Source: Anisus vortex
Lineage: Eukaryota > Mollusca > Gastropoda > Planorbidae
Direction: 5' to 3'
Length of the DNA stretch: 64,000 nt
NCBI GenBank assembly: GCA_949126835.1
Contig: OX421495.1
Span: 4,790,011-4,854,010 of the forward strand
Part shown: positions 55,686-64,000 of the stretch, in pieces
How the letters are laid out: every line of letters starts with the position of its first letter
Position numbering within the stretch: the stretch's first letter is position 1
Notes under the pieces: model-generated
The model's database searches: none
Told to the model about the DNA's origin: nothing
Seen by the model: the letters and a program-made list of their open reading frames with translations, nothing else
Made by a program: the position numbers and the translations under genes

Positions 55686-56529
55686 ATTATTAGGGCCTAT
55701 ATTATTATTATATTATTAGGTCATTAGGCCAATGCATCCCTTAACTCCACAGCTATTAATTAAATATATTTAAATTGAAAGCCTTTCATGATTAATGATA
55801 TTAATAATAAGACCTACGTTTTGATTCCCCGATTAGGCTATATTCAATATCCAACCTAATATTGTAATTAAGCAGCCTTTTTTGCAATACAGTACTAACA
55901 ATGTATTAACAATAACCAACAAAACATAAAAAGAAAAAAGGAGTCAAATATGTCTGAATTAAATCACAACTTTAATCCTATAGTAATCAGCAGTTCTAAA
56001 CACCACTGTCTCTCCTAGTAGTCTGACAGGCTATTCCATTCGTCCACACAGGTACACTTTCACTTCAGGTGGTACACTTTTACAATGCACTCTTTTCTAC
56101 CTGAGCTCAATCAATACAACTAGGCCTATGTAAACACAAACGCTCACCCACAAACGCACGCGCGCGCACACACATAGCCTACTCGCGCGCTCGTATTGAG
56201 AAGATCATTTATTTCAGTTGTCTTTTTATTTTATTTTCTACGATAAGAGGGGGGGGGGGGGCAACGCCCCTGTTTCCCGGAATTTCGAATACGAGCTAAA
56301 CTGACACTTGAAACGAAATTGCTGCGACAACAACTACATCTAGACTAGTTTATTTGTTATCGACTAAAATGTCCTTTTAAAAAATGCATGCCCTACCCTC
56401 TACGTTAGCTAAGTTTGCAAAACAAAAGCAAAAAACTAACATTTTTAATAGCACCCATTTCACCGCCGCACATGGCGCCATTTACCTCAATTACACGCAG
56501 TACAATATTATTATGTGCTAGTTTTTTTT
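55686..56529. other. Gene-free spacer
   Basis: Contains CA/CG-rich alternation at about 56150-56185 and a G run at about 56248-56261. No gene. Confidence 0.45.
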
Positions 56530-56534
56530 GCCAG

Positions 56535-56700
56535 GGTTTGAGGGTGTAGGCCTACCTGAGCCTACCCAGCGCTGATGGGTATCTGACATTTGTTGGGGTA
56601 AAGTAAAGTGCTGGCCACACATCCCCTAGTATGCCATGGCCACAGAAACTGGTGAACGCTTGCTTCACCCTTTGGTCCGACGGGTACTTTACTTTTACAA
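56535..56700 (+). mobile_element. SINE-A copy, 5'-truncated
   Basis: GAGCCTACCCAGCGCTGATG, TTGTTGGGGTAAAGTAAAGT, CCATGGCCACAGAAACTGGT and GACGGGTACTTTACTTTTA. Lacks the tRNA-like head. Confidence 0.85.
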
Positions 56701-56724
56701 TATTATGGCTATGTAAAAGCATGT

Positions 56725-57000
56725 TCTTATTTATCTTATATATTACAGACGCTCCTTCATTAAAAAGATTTGTGCGTCCTTCGTTCATCCGTGGTCCGAG
56801 TCTAGTCTTGCATTTCTATTAGTGTTTCAAATGTGTTAAGTTACTGGTTTTCCTGGTTTGTTCAGGCAACCCATTCCATGCCCGAATGCCACTCGGGAAG
56901 AAAGAGTACTGATATGCATTTGTTCTCACATAAAGGATAAGGAAAATGTTTTTGTCCTTATGTTTATCTGAGCACTGCAACAAGTTAATTGGACGTAGGG
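56725..57000 (-). mobile_element. LINE 3' end, best-preserved copy
   Basis: Minus strand reads DKNIFLILYVRTNAYQYSFF followed by PSGIRAWNGLPEQTRKTSNL and a stop, an uninterrupted ORF2 C-terminal end of the LINE family at 11905, 19890 and 48725. The tail carries GACGCAC...GGAGCGTCTGTAAT. 5'-truncated at about 57000. Confidence 0.85.
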
Positions 57001-57622
57001 CCTACCCAGACAAAAACTGAAACAAGAAATATTATTAGGCTTTTCCACCAAACACGTTGCAAAAAGAAAACAATATTTTAAAACTGAGCAATGAATATGA
57101 AGCTTAATAATTGCATTTTATAGGGACATAATGGACTAAAAGACTTTACTTAGAAGAAAAAAGCTAATATAACGATAAAAAAGCTAGTTTACTTTTATAA
57201 AATGCTAAATGTTGTTTAACTTGTTAGACTCTATCTCTATTTATTGTCGTTAAACTATTAAAAATTGTATGAAAAATATTGAAAATAATGACAGGCAAAT
57301 GTGTAGAGAGAAAATTAAACTCGTGGGCAAAAGTAGGTAAAAAATTACCGAGAGAAAGACTGGTAAATAAAGCATAACAGAAATGAACGAGTTTATCTTA
57401 CCTTATCGTTTGCTGTACATGCTGCAGCTTTCAGAAGTAAAGTTTTATTAGATCTAATCTGTTCTAGGCGCGAACCGTAAACGTTTTTTTTTATAAGCTT
57501 ACATTTCATTTATTTATAGGCTACACGTAATTTTCTTAGAAAAGGCAAAGGGAATGTCCATTTACTGTTAAAGAAAATGAAAGCCAGTTGAATTGACTGT
57601 AGGCCTACCTTTTATTTTTATA
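57001..57622. other. Gene-free spacer
   Basis: AT-rich; nothing recognised. Confidence 0.4.
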
Positions 57623-57630
57623 ACTATATT

Positions 57631-57829
57631 CAGGGGCGAAGCCACAGGGAGGGGGTGGGGCTGAGGGGGGCTAAGCGCCCCCCCCCCCCATCCCACCATG
57701 GAATTTAAAAAAAAATCTCTTTCAACAGATTTTTTTTTTAAATATGTACTAAATTCGCTAAAAAATTGGTAAATGTTTGTCATGCGAAAGTTCAGCCCCC
57801 TCCCCCTGCAAAAAAAAGTCTGGCCCCTG
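57631..57829. mobile_element. 199-bp hAT-type MITE, exact 8-bp TSD
   Basis: Starts CAGGGGCGAAGCCAC and ends GTCTGGCCCCTG. ACTATATT flanks both sides (57623-57630 and 57830-57837). G/C homopolymer runs inside. An eroded relative sits in SNRNP48 intron 6 (24945-25130). Confidence 0.9.
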
Positions 57830-57837
57830 ACTATATT

Positions 57838-58367
57838 ACAGTTACTACACAATGTGTTTGAAACTATGCCCTTGTTTTTCTATCACGTTCCTGTCCTTGA
57901 CACAGACGCTAGATAATTATAGAGGCTCTGCAATCGCCCACGATGACTTTCGATTTGAATTTGCTGAATTATAAATAAAAGCAGTTGTTCTTTAGATATA
58001 CCTGTTAGAAAGTAGGGTTGTCAGATACCGTTTCCTAAAATACCTGATACCTTCCCATCCTTCCTTTTCCGGGTATTCTGCTCATAGGAAACTTGGGTAT
58101 ATTGTTATATGTTATATGGTATTTTTACATTTTTTTAAGCCAATTTTATACCAGACAGTTAGATGAAAAACCGGACTGTTCGGTACAAAACTATATTAGA
58201 AAGCCAGAGATGACAACAAAATTAAAGTTTACAGAAAAAAAGAACTATGATTTTTTTATAGTGAATTTCTTAGTTGCAAATCTATTCCTTTAAACAAATG
58301 TATCCATCTATTAAATATATAACGGTAAATGGTTTAGTTTCTTAAAAGAACATTCTGGTATCGCTTT
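57838..58367. other. Gene-free spacer
   Basis: No gene or named repeat seen. Confidence 0.4.
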
Positions 58368-58443
58368 CTTATCTTATATATTACAGACGCTCCTTCTATA
58401 AGAAGATTATTGCGTTACGCTCATCCGTGGCCGAGTCTAGTCA
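58368..58443 (-). mobile_element. LINE 3' tail only
   Basis: Reverse copy of the tail: TATTACAGACGCTCCTTCTA, TAAGAAGATTATTGCG, CGTGGCCGAGTCTAGTC. Very short 5'-truncated insertion of the family at 48725. Confidence 0.78.
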
Positions 58444-58735
58444 GGGCCGGCCAGTAGCGTAGCTAGGGCCATCTGCGCCCGGGGACATGACACAAAGTCT
58501 GCGCCCCTTCTCGGACAGACAACAAATAAAAGACAAAAATGTATACATAAAAAATAATAAACTACTACTTGAATAGGTGGGTCTTCAGCCGGCTCCTGAA
58601 GCTGTCAAAGCTAGGGCTCTGTCGAGGCTGTAGTGGGAGGGCATTCCATGCGGACGGGCCCACGAATGGGAATGCTCGTTCGCCAGCGGACACCAGTTTC
58701 ACACGGTGGCCGAGACTGTTTTCATGAGACTAGTT
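58444..58735. mobile_element. Old repeat fragments
   Basis: 58452-58515 (AGTAGCGTAGCTAGGGCC, GCGCCCGGGGACATGAC, GCGCCCCTTCTCGG) looks like a MITE end with mirrored GCGCCC. 58570-58730 (GTGGGTCTTCAGCCGGCTCC, GGCATTCCATGCGGACGGGC) resembles a block common in invertebrate LINE-type repeats. Neither is assigned to a family. Confidence 0.45.
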
Positions 58736-58809
58736 TTTCTGGCTTTCTCCATTTGTTGAAACCATTGGTTAACTCAAATGAAGATCGTGAGTTTGAACTT
58801 GATGTAAAC

Positions 58810-58890
58810 CAGGGCTCGCCAACTTAAGGCACGTGTGCCAAACTTGGCACGCAGAGCAGTTTTCAATGGCACGCGAGACACCTCCCAGAG
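58810..58890 (+). mobile_element. hAT-type MITE end (TTGGCACGCAGA family)
   Basis: CAGGGCTCGCCAACTTAAGG, CGTGTGCCAAACTTGGCACG, CAGAGCAGTTTTCAATGGCA. Matches the intronic copy at 35479-35688. Confidence 0.7.
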
Positions 58891-59555
58891 GTGTTTTTGT
58901 ATTGATTAAAAATATTAACATTTTCCGGTTCTGAATGAGGAAAACTGACCGTTGAAGCCGATGTTTCTGAATGACACAGCGACACATTTAAGTGAGTTGA
59001 ACTTGTATTTACAAGGTCTAATGGAATGGGTTTGCATTGAAAATGTACATATCTTGCCGTGAAATCAATTTCAAAACATTTTTCATGTACATCCCTATAT
59101 TAAGGCATATATTTAGATAGATAGTTGGGCTTTTTAAGAAGTACATCGAAGCACTCAAAGCAGAGTTTTTAAACAAAGGTAAGACTTTCAAATTGATAGA
59201 CTCATTTTATCATACCACATCAATCCTAACTGGTTTGATATTACTACAACCTTCTTAGATGTAGATCTTTTTTTAAGTGGAGAAATATTGGCGATTTTAA
59301 AATGCAGAAAGTTGAATTTTAAACATGAAAAAATGGGCATCCAAATATGCCCATTTGCGGAAACAATTTGGAAGGAAGCTGCTTAGGAAAGTCACCTGCT
59401 ATTCTTAACTGCTAGGCATTCGCTCTTTTACTTTCAGCTTTTGGTTCAAATTACCACCCAGTCGGTTCTGACCACTTCTTATTTTAATTTGTTAACTTTA
59501 TTTTTACTTCACCAAATTTAATGGTTTGTGTCTAGTTTTTCTTTCGTCGCAGATC
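58891..59555. other. Gene-free spacer
   Basis: No gene or named repeat recognised before the candidate exon. Confidence 0.35.
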
Positions 59556-59556
59556 C

Positions 59557-59725
59557 AGAAACTGTCCTCTACCTTGATAAGATATGTCAAGAAATCCACA
59601 CCCAGGCAGCAGGGCATCTCCACAAAGAGTCACTCACTGACTATGTCATCCCAGCAGTATTCACTTTATTAACAGTTTCCAAAATATATTTTTTGCTAAG
59701 GAATATGGATGTTCTAAGATTTTAA
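59557..59725 (+). CDS. Orphan exon candidate, function unknown
   Basis: After an acceptor-like TTTTTCTTTCGTCGCAG the frame reads DPETVLYLDKICQEIHTQAA followed by GHLHKESLTDYVIPAVFTLL, then less protein-like sequence to TAA at 59725. The first 45 residues have ordinary protein composition and heptad-like spacing, unlike the surrounding repeats. I do not recognise the family. No partner exon was found within the window, and AATAAA occurs at about 59853. It could be a last exon, a captured exon or chance. Confidence 0.3.
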
Positions 59726-60009
59726 ACTGTACGAATAATTATAGGTAGAGAGTTTGGCCGTTCCATTGACCCTCTGTGTTATGTCAGGTATATTACATCC
59801 AGTAACAGAGTGAAGGCCCAACCCCACCGCCATCTTCCCTCCATTCCCCTCAAATAAAAGTGGTATGTACACTCAGTTATTAAAGAAAATAATACAGTAG
59901 CCCAGCCTTTGTTTAGTTTTGGGGGCAAGACCACACAGAGACTATAAAGTGAACCCTTTACTCCTACTTATCTAAATAATAGTTGATGCAAATATACATT
60001 TTGTGGTAG

Positions 60010-60190
60010 TGAAGCCCGCTGGTCCAGTGGTTAGTTCACCGGACTGTCAACCAAAAACCAACTGACACGTCGCGGGTTCTATCCCTGCCACCGAGGGATC
60101 CCTGTCGTCATGCAGAAGTTTTGGGCCTAGTGGACGTAATAATCTTCTATATAGAAGGAACGTCTGTAAAACTTATAAGAAAACACTGAA
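60010..60190 (+). mobile_element. SINE-B copy with intact 3' hairpin
   Basis: GCCCGCTGGTCCAGTGGTTA (A box), ACCGGACTGTCAACCAAAAA, GTCGCGGGTTCTATCCCTGC (B box), TTTTGGGCCTAGTGGACGTA, ATAATCTTCTATATAGAAGG, AACGTCTGTAAAACTTATAA. The tail folds as GACGT/ACGTC (60133-60137 and 60160-60164) around CTTCT/AGAAG. Confidence 0.9.
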
Positions 60191-60546
60191 ACACCGCCAT
60201 ACGCCATGACGAACAGCCGGGGGTGTTAGTACTAATTAGTAATTACTACACCCTGTTGTATCTCCAAGGAAAAATTCCAACCACCTTACGACAACTACGT
60301 GAGTGAAACCTTAACATGTTTTTCACTTGGCTCTGATGTGTAGGAGGGACAATACATAGAGAGCTGAGTACATAAACGAAGGTGCCCATACAGACATATT
60401 AATTTAGTTAGTACATGCCATATATCAGACGTGTCCAGGAGTGCTACGCATGAAGCAGCGCTTGGCACATCTGGGCGGTCACTAGGTCTAAGCATGAGAG
60501 GCATTTTCTTTGCGCAACACTGCTGCTCATCTTCCCTAGTCTTTCT

Positions 60547-60790
60547 TGAAATGGTCCCACTTTTTATTCCTGAAATGGTCCCACTTTTTATTCCTGAAAT
60601 GGTCCCACTTTTTATTCCTGAAATGGTCCCACTTTTTATTCATGAAAAGGTCCCACTTTTTATTCATGAAAAGGTCCCACTTTTTATTCCTGAAATACTT
60701 TTTGTTTTTGAAAATGTCTATCTTTTTTCTTGAAAAGAAACCAAATTTGTACTCTTCAAAAGGCCATATCTTTTATCATTGAAAAAGCAA
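60547..60790. repeat. 24-bp minisatellite
   Basis: About six to eight units of GAAATGGTCCCACTTTTTATTCCT (written here only as its 24-bp period, first bases GAAATGGTCCCAC), with A/G variants and erosion after 60685. Open frames across it are repeat artefacts. Confidence 0.88.
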
Positions 60791-61009
60791 CAGTTTGTAT
60801 TCTAAAGTAGGCCGCACATTTAGGAAAACGGCCTGGAGCGGCCGAACCCTATGCTTCCCAACTGGTACATATAATTAAATAAGGAATTATTAACAAAGGT
60901 AATTAACATTACAATAAGAATTTCTAATAGTACTAAATCCGCGTTGCTGTTTTTTTCCCTCCTTTGTTAATGTTGGTTAACTCCACCTGAATCACACGTT
61001 ATCTTACAG

Positions 61010-61078
61010 GCCTTATACCTGGTCTCGAACCTGGGACCTTCCGCACGAAAACACAAGCGCAACGCCACTATAGCAGTT
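61010..61078 (-). mobile_element. tRNA-like SINE head, third family
   Basis: Minus strand: GCTATAGTGGCGTTGCGCTT, then GGTCCCAGGTTCGAGACCAG (B box). The spacing suits a tRNA-derived SINE head; it is neither SINE-A nor SINE-B. Confidence 0.45.
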
Positions 61079-61079
61079 A

Positions 61080-62512
61080 CTACTACAACAACAAATACAG
61101 GGTTGGGAGGGGGGGCATCAAAATAAAATACAAACACATTGTCATGTACTTTTAAGAGAAAAGACAGTAAACATATAATGACAAATAGGCCTACTTTATA
61201 TTTTTTAGGAAAAAATGCAGTGCTATCATTTTATACTACATGCACAGACAGCATGGTATTAAAAATGTGATATTAAAAATATTTTTTTTTTACAGAAGTT
61301 TATTTGCTTTACTACATGACATTAAAACCCAATCTAAACAGTTGTTTTTCACACATTATATATAGAAAACACAATCTGAATATGGCATGATAAGATAGAA
61401 AAAAGTAGGTTTAAAAGTTTAACAATTGTAAATAGCTTGCATGTATAAATGCATATATACTTTTTAACATAAAATAAAATCTAATTGCATAATATATCTA
61501 TTGCAAACATTGAAAGTAATTTTTAAAATAATAAATCAGAAGTAAAAAAATTCTATAGTAGAAACAAATAATACAATAAATGTAAACAGATTTTAGTGTA
61601 AATAAAAGAATACATTAACAAATAGGCTAATTTCTCTGAGTACATTGTATAGACTACTAGATTCTAGATCTAATAGGGAAAACAAGTAACTATACATAGT
61701 CCATACACAAATATAAAATTTTAACGATTTAGGCTAAGTATTATTTTTTAAATGTTAATCAGTATTGTTTATTACAATGTTTGCTATAAACTTTAAAAGA
61801 AATATAATTTTTTTACATTTAACATAATATAGATCTGTATTTTTAAGCACATAAGTAAAGTTGGAATTAATTAATTAAAATATCTAAAAACTAAAATATT
61901 CATATACGTTCTTAAAGTAAAATCTAATTTGTTTAACCTTCCGAACATTTAGCCTTTTGCCAACGACATAGTAAGAAAAAAATGAGAAAGTATTATGATG
62001 ACACATTGTCATAATTAGGTATATTAAACTAATATCACTGAAAAAAGATTTGACAATATATATTATAAAGAGAAACGCATGATCGAATCAAAGTTAACAC
62101 AATTATGGTGTTTATATTCATTTCCTTTTTCATTCATTAGCCGATTTAAGGTTTTACCTTTTGCGAACCTCAAGAACAATGTTAAAATAAAGGTTCGTAA
62201 TTAGTTAAATTAGGCATAGAAATTGAAAAGTTCACAGAAAACCTCAATGCCGTAGTGATATGTTGATATCAATAGTTATAGACAAAACGTATTGGTTAGT
62301 ATATTGCATAATGGAAGCAACGCATGAAGAAAATTGTTGTTAAATTAATATAAGCCAATTATGTTTTTTTTAATGCATTGGTCTGCTGAAGATTTTTCCC
62401 TTTTGCTACCACGCAAGAAAGAAAATAAGAATGCGTAATACTGCAGTAAAATACAAACAGGTACGGTTAGTCATCTACGTGGGTGGGGGCATGGGGGTAA
62501 GGGGGGGGGGGT
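61080..62512. other. Gene-free AT-rich region
   Basis: No gene and no named repeat seen. A G-run precedes the next SINE at about 62500-62511. Confidence 0.5.
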
Positions 62513-62528
62513 TCAATGCGCATTATAA

Positions 62529-62770
62529 GTAAAGTACCCGTCAGACCAAATTGATCATAGGGTCGGTGAAGCAGCGTTCACCAGTTTCAGTGGCCACGGG
62601 ATACTAGGAGATGTGTGGCCACCACAATGTCCCAGCCGCCATTACTTTTCCCCAAATAATGTCAGGTTCCTATCAGAGCTAGGTAGACAGTCCATTTCCG
62701 TGAAAAATCCTAGCCTTCACCAGGATTCGAACCCAGGACTTTCGGTACGCCAACAGAACACACTGCCCCC
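62529..62770 (-). mobile_element. SINE-A copy with 16-bp TSD
   Basis: Reverse full-length copy: GTAAAGTACCCGTCAGACCA, TCAGAGCTAGGTAGACAG and GGATTCGAACCCAGGACTTT (B-box complement), ending at the tRNA-like head. Target duplication TCAATGCGCATTATAA (62513-62528) versus TCAATGCGCACTATAA (62771-62786), 15 of 16 matching. This is the clearest proof of SINE-A retroposition in the window. Confidence 0.92.
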
Positions 62771-62786
62771 TCAATGCGCACTATAA

Positions 62787-63757
62787 TGTGTTTAAAAATA
62801 TATAAGCACTATTATTATTAGTATTTTTAAATGTTTAAACATGATTTTCTTTTGTTGGGGTGGGGAGGGGGGGGTAAAAATGTGATAGAAATCGTTGTCC
62901 TGTATTTAGCGTCTAGAATCTATGTGCCGAATTTCAGATTGCTAGGTTAACGGTAAGCGATTCAATAAGTCTTTTTATATTTAAAAAAATGCTTAAAAAT
63001 ATAGGTTTACATTATTATTTAGAATAAAAATCAAGACATAAATATCTTGGCCTTACATCTAAAGAGGAATACATATGCAAACTATTTTTACATGGGTTGT
63101 AAAGAATTTTATAATTTAAAATTAATTAAGACATGTTTTGCTTTTTTGTGTGTTTGTTTTTGCACTTTTTGCCACGTCAAATACTAGGCTTTGTACACAA
63201 AGAGTTACACATAAAAATAAAATGTAATACTTGAACAAATATAAACTTATATAAATATATATAGTTTTTTCTTAAGTTCTAACACATTGCTGTAAGTGAT
63301 TAATAAGATAAGATAAGTGTAACAAGGTGTATAATGGACATCAAGCGTAAATTCATTTGAGTCTACAGAGAATAAGCTTTAGAAATACTAAAACCCGGAG
63401 CTGCCGCTTCTATTCGGTTCGTATCCGGATTTGGTAAATACTACGTCCGAATGATCAGATTCTGTGCTCGGTAGAAATTGTCTAATTACCGTAGTGCCCA
63501 AAATAAAATACAGACAATACTGAGAATTTCATCAAATGAACAAGTTACTGACATAAATTATAAAGGTTTCAATGCTACATTTTAAATTATTTAGCTCATA
63601 GGCCTACGTGTGCTGTCATACATTTTATTCACCTAACCTGCAATATTAATGCCAAGAAATACAAACCAAATGCATCTTGAGACTATTACATTTCTAAGCA
63701 CATCCCAGCAAAATGACCAATGGAAGATATTGGTCGATTATGGTCGTGTCGATTACG
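62787..63757. other. Gene-free region before polymerase copy 2
   Basis: AT-rich with a G-rich tract at about 62855-62875. No gene or named repeat. Confidence 0.4.
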
Positions 63758-64000
63758 TCATTTAGATGACGCGGTTGGCGACAAGGATAGTAAGCCAGAT
63801 TCAGAAGTCGAACTATCAGATATTCTATAATGACCATAAGCACGGCTTTGAATTCCATCATCCAAAATGAATCGTTTGTCGTCATATGGAGAAAGAGTTA
63901 TTCTTGTTTCTTTTACTGTTCGGAGTTGATGATTGAAGCTTGCTATTTTGTTGATGTCTCCCTTACTCTGCTTCTTTTCCCTTAAACATTCCAAATAGTC
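63758..64000 (-). CDS. C-terminus of a second family B polymerase (partial)
   Basis: Open to the window edge; stop TGA at 63758. It reads DYLECLREKKQSKG, then HQLRTVKETRITLSPYDDKR, FILDDGIQSRAYGHYRIS and a short serine-rich end. It aligns with the last ~70 residues of the polymerase at 51328-55041 (LRTVK, TLSPYDDKRFI, DGI.S.AYGHY shared) but is clearly diverged, so it is a separate copy in the same orientation. Catalytic motifs would lie beyond position 64000. Confidence 0.85.
   Translation of the reverse strand, partial: DYLECLREKKQSKGDINKIASFNHQLRTVKETRITLSPYDDKRFILDDGIQSRAYGHYRISDSSTSESGLLSLSPTASSK

Noticed and set aside
17413..62770. tRNA genes at A/B-box-like sites
   Set aside because: The boxes sit in dispersed SINE heads followed by shared non-tRNA bodies. 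No cloverleaf acceptor stem was found.

Overview
The window is nuclear DNA of an animal. It is AT-rich, its genes have GT-AG introns, and it is dense with satellites, SINEs, LINE ends and terminal-inverted-repeat (TIR) transposons. A mollusc, probably a gastropod, is my best guess, but only from general impression (repeat style, a type-B polymerase family common in invertebrate repeats, a strong excess of AGGCCT). I could not test this.

Three substantial coding units are supported. (1) SNRNP48 (U11-48K, a minor-spliceosome protein), + strand, 22271-26840, seven coding exons, about 509 aa, with a CHHC zinc finger, the conserved RRRQSYRAKNVHITKKSY block and an unusually long RS tail. (2) A GPR180/TMEM145-like seven-transmembrane protein, - strand, 41553 down to 33279, five coding exons, about 545 aa. 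The two genes converge on a gene-free interval of about 6.4 kb. (3) An intact, intronless 1237-aa family B DNA polymerase of the protein-primed, Maverick/Polinton-like kind, - strand, 55041-51328. The C-terminus of a second, divergent copy runs off the right edge (63758-64000).

Layout. 0-1.1 kb: ~77-bp satellite. 1.7-4.7 and 7.6-10.55 kb: two nearly identical ~2.94-kb elements with perfect 15-bp TIRs and different 8-bp target duplications. Both carry the same dead LINE fragment and a SINE scrap, so a DNA transposon has captured and moved retrotransposon sequence. Between them lies a 70-bp satellite. 10.6-21 kb: a TA-flanked TIR element, a LINE end, three nested hAT-type elements with clear 8-bp duplications, SINEs and an inverted pair of MITEs. 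21.2-22.24 kb: a 21-bp minisatellite just before the first SNRNP48 coding exon. 22.3-41.6 kb: the two cellular genes with intronic MITEs and SINEs. 43.4-47.5 kb: another 21-bp minisatellite split by a 3.8-kb TIR transposon with a decayed, exon-duplicated gene. 48-64 kb: a long-inverted-repeat MITE, the polymerase, more SINE/LINE/hAT debris, a 24-bp minisatellite and the second polymerase end.

Strongest observations: the composite transposon pair; a tRNA-derived SINE sharing the folded 3' tail of a local LINE, with a compensatory base-pair change; the solitary multidomain polymerase; and the transposon-split minisatellite. All calls are by eye, with no alignment or database search.
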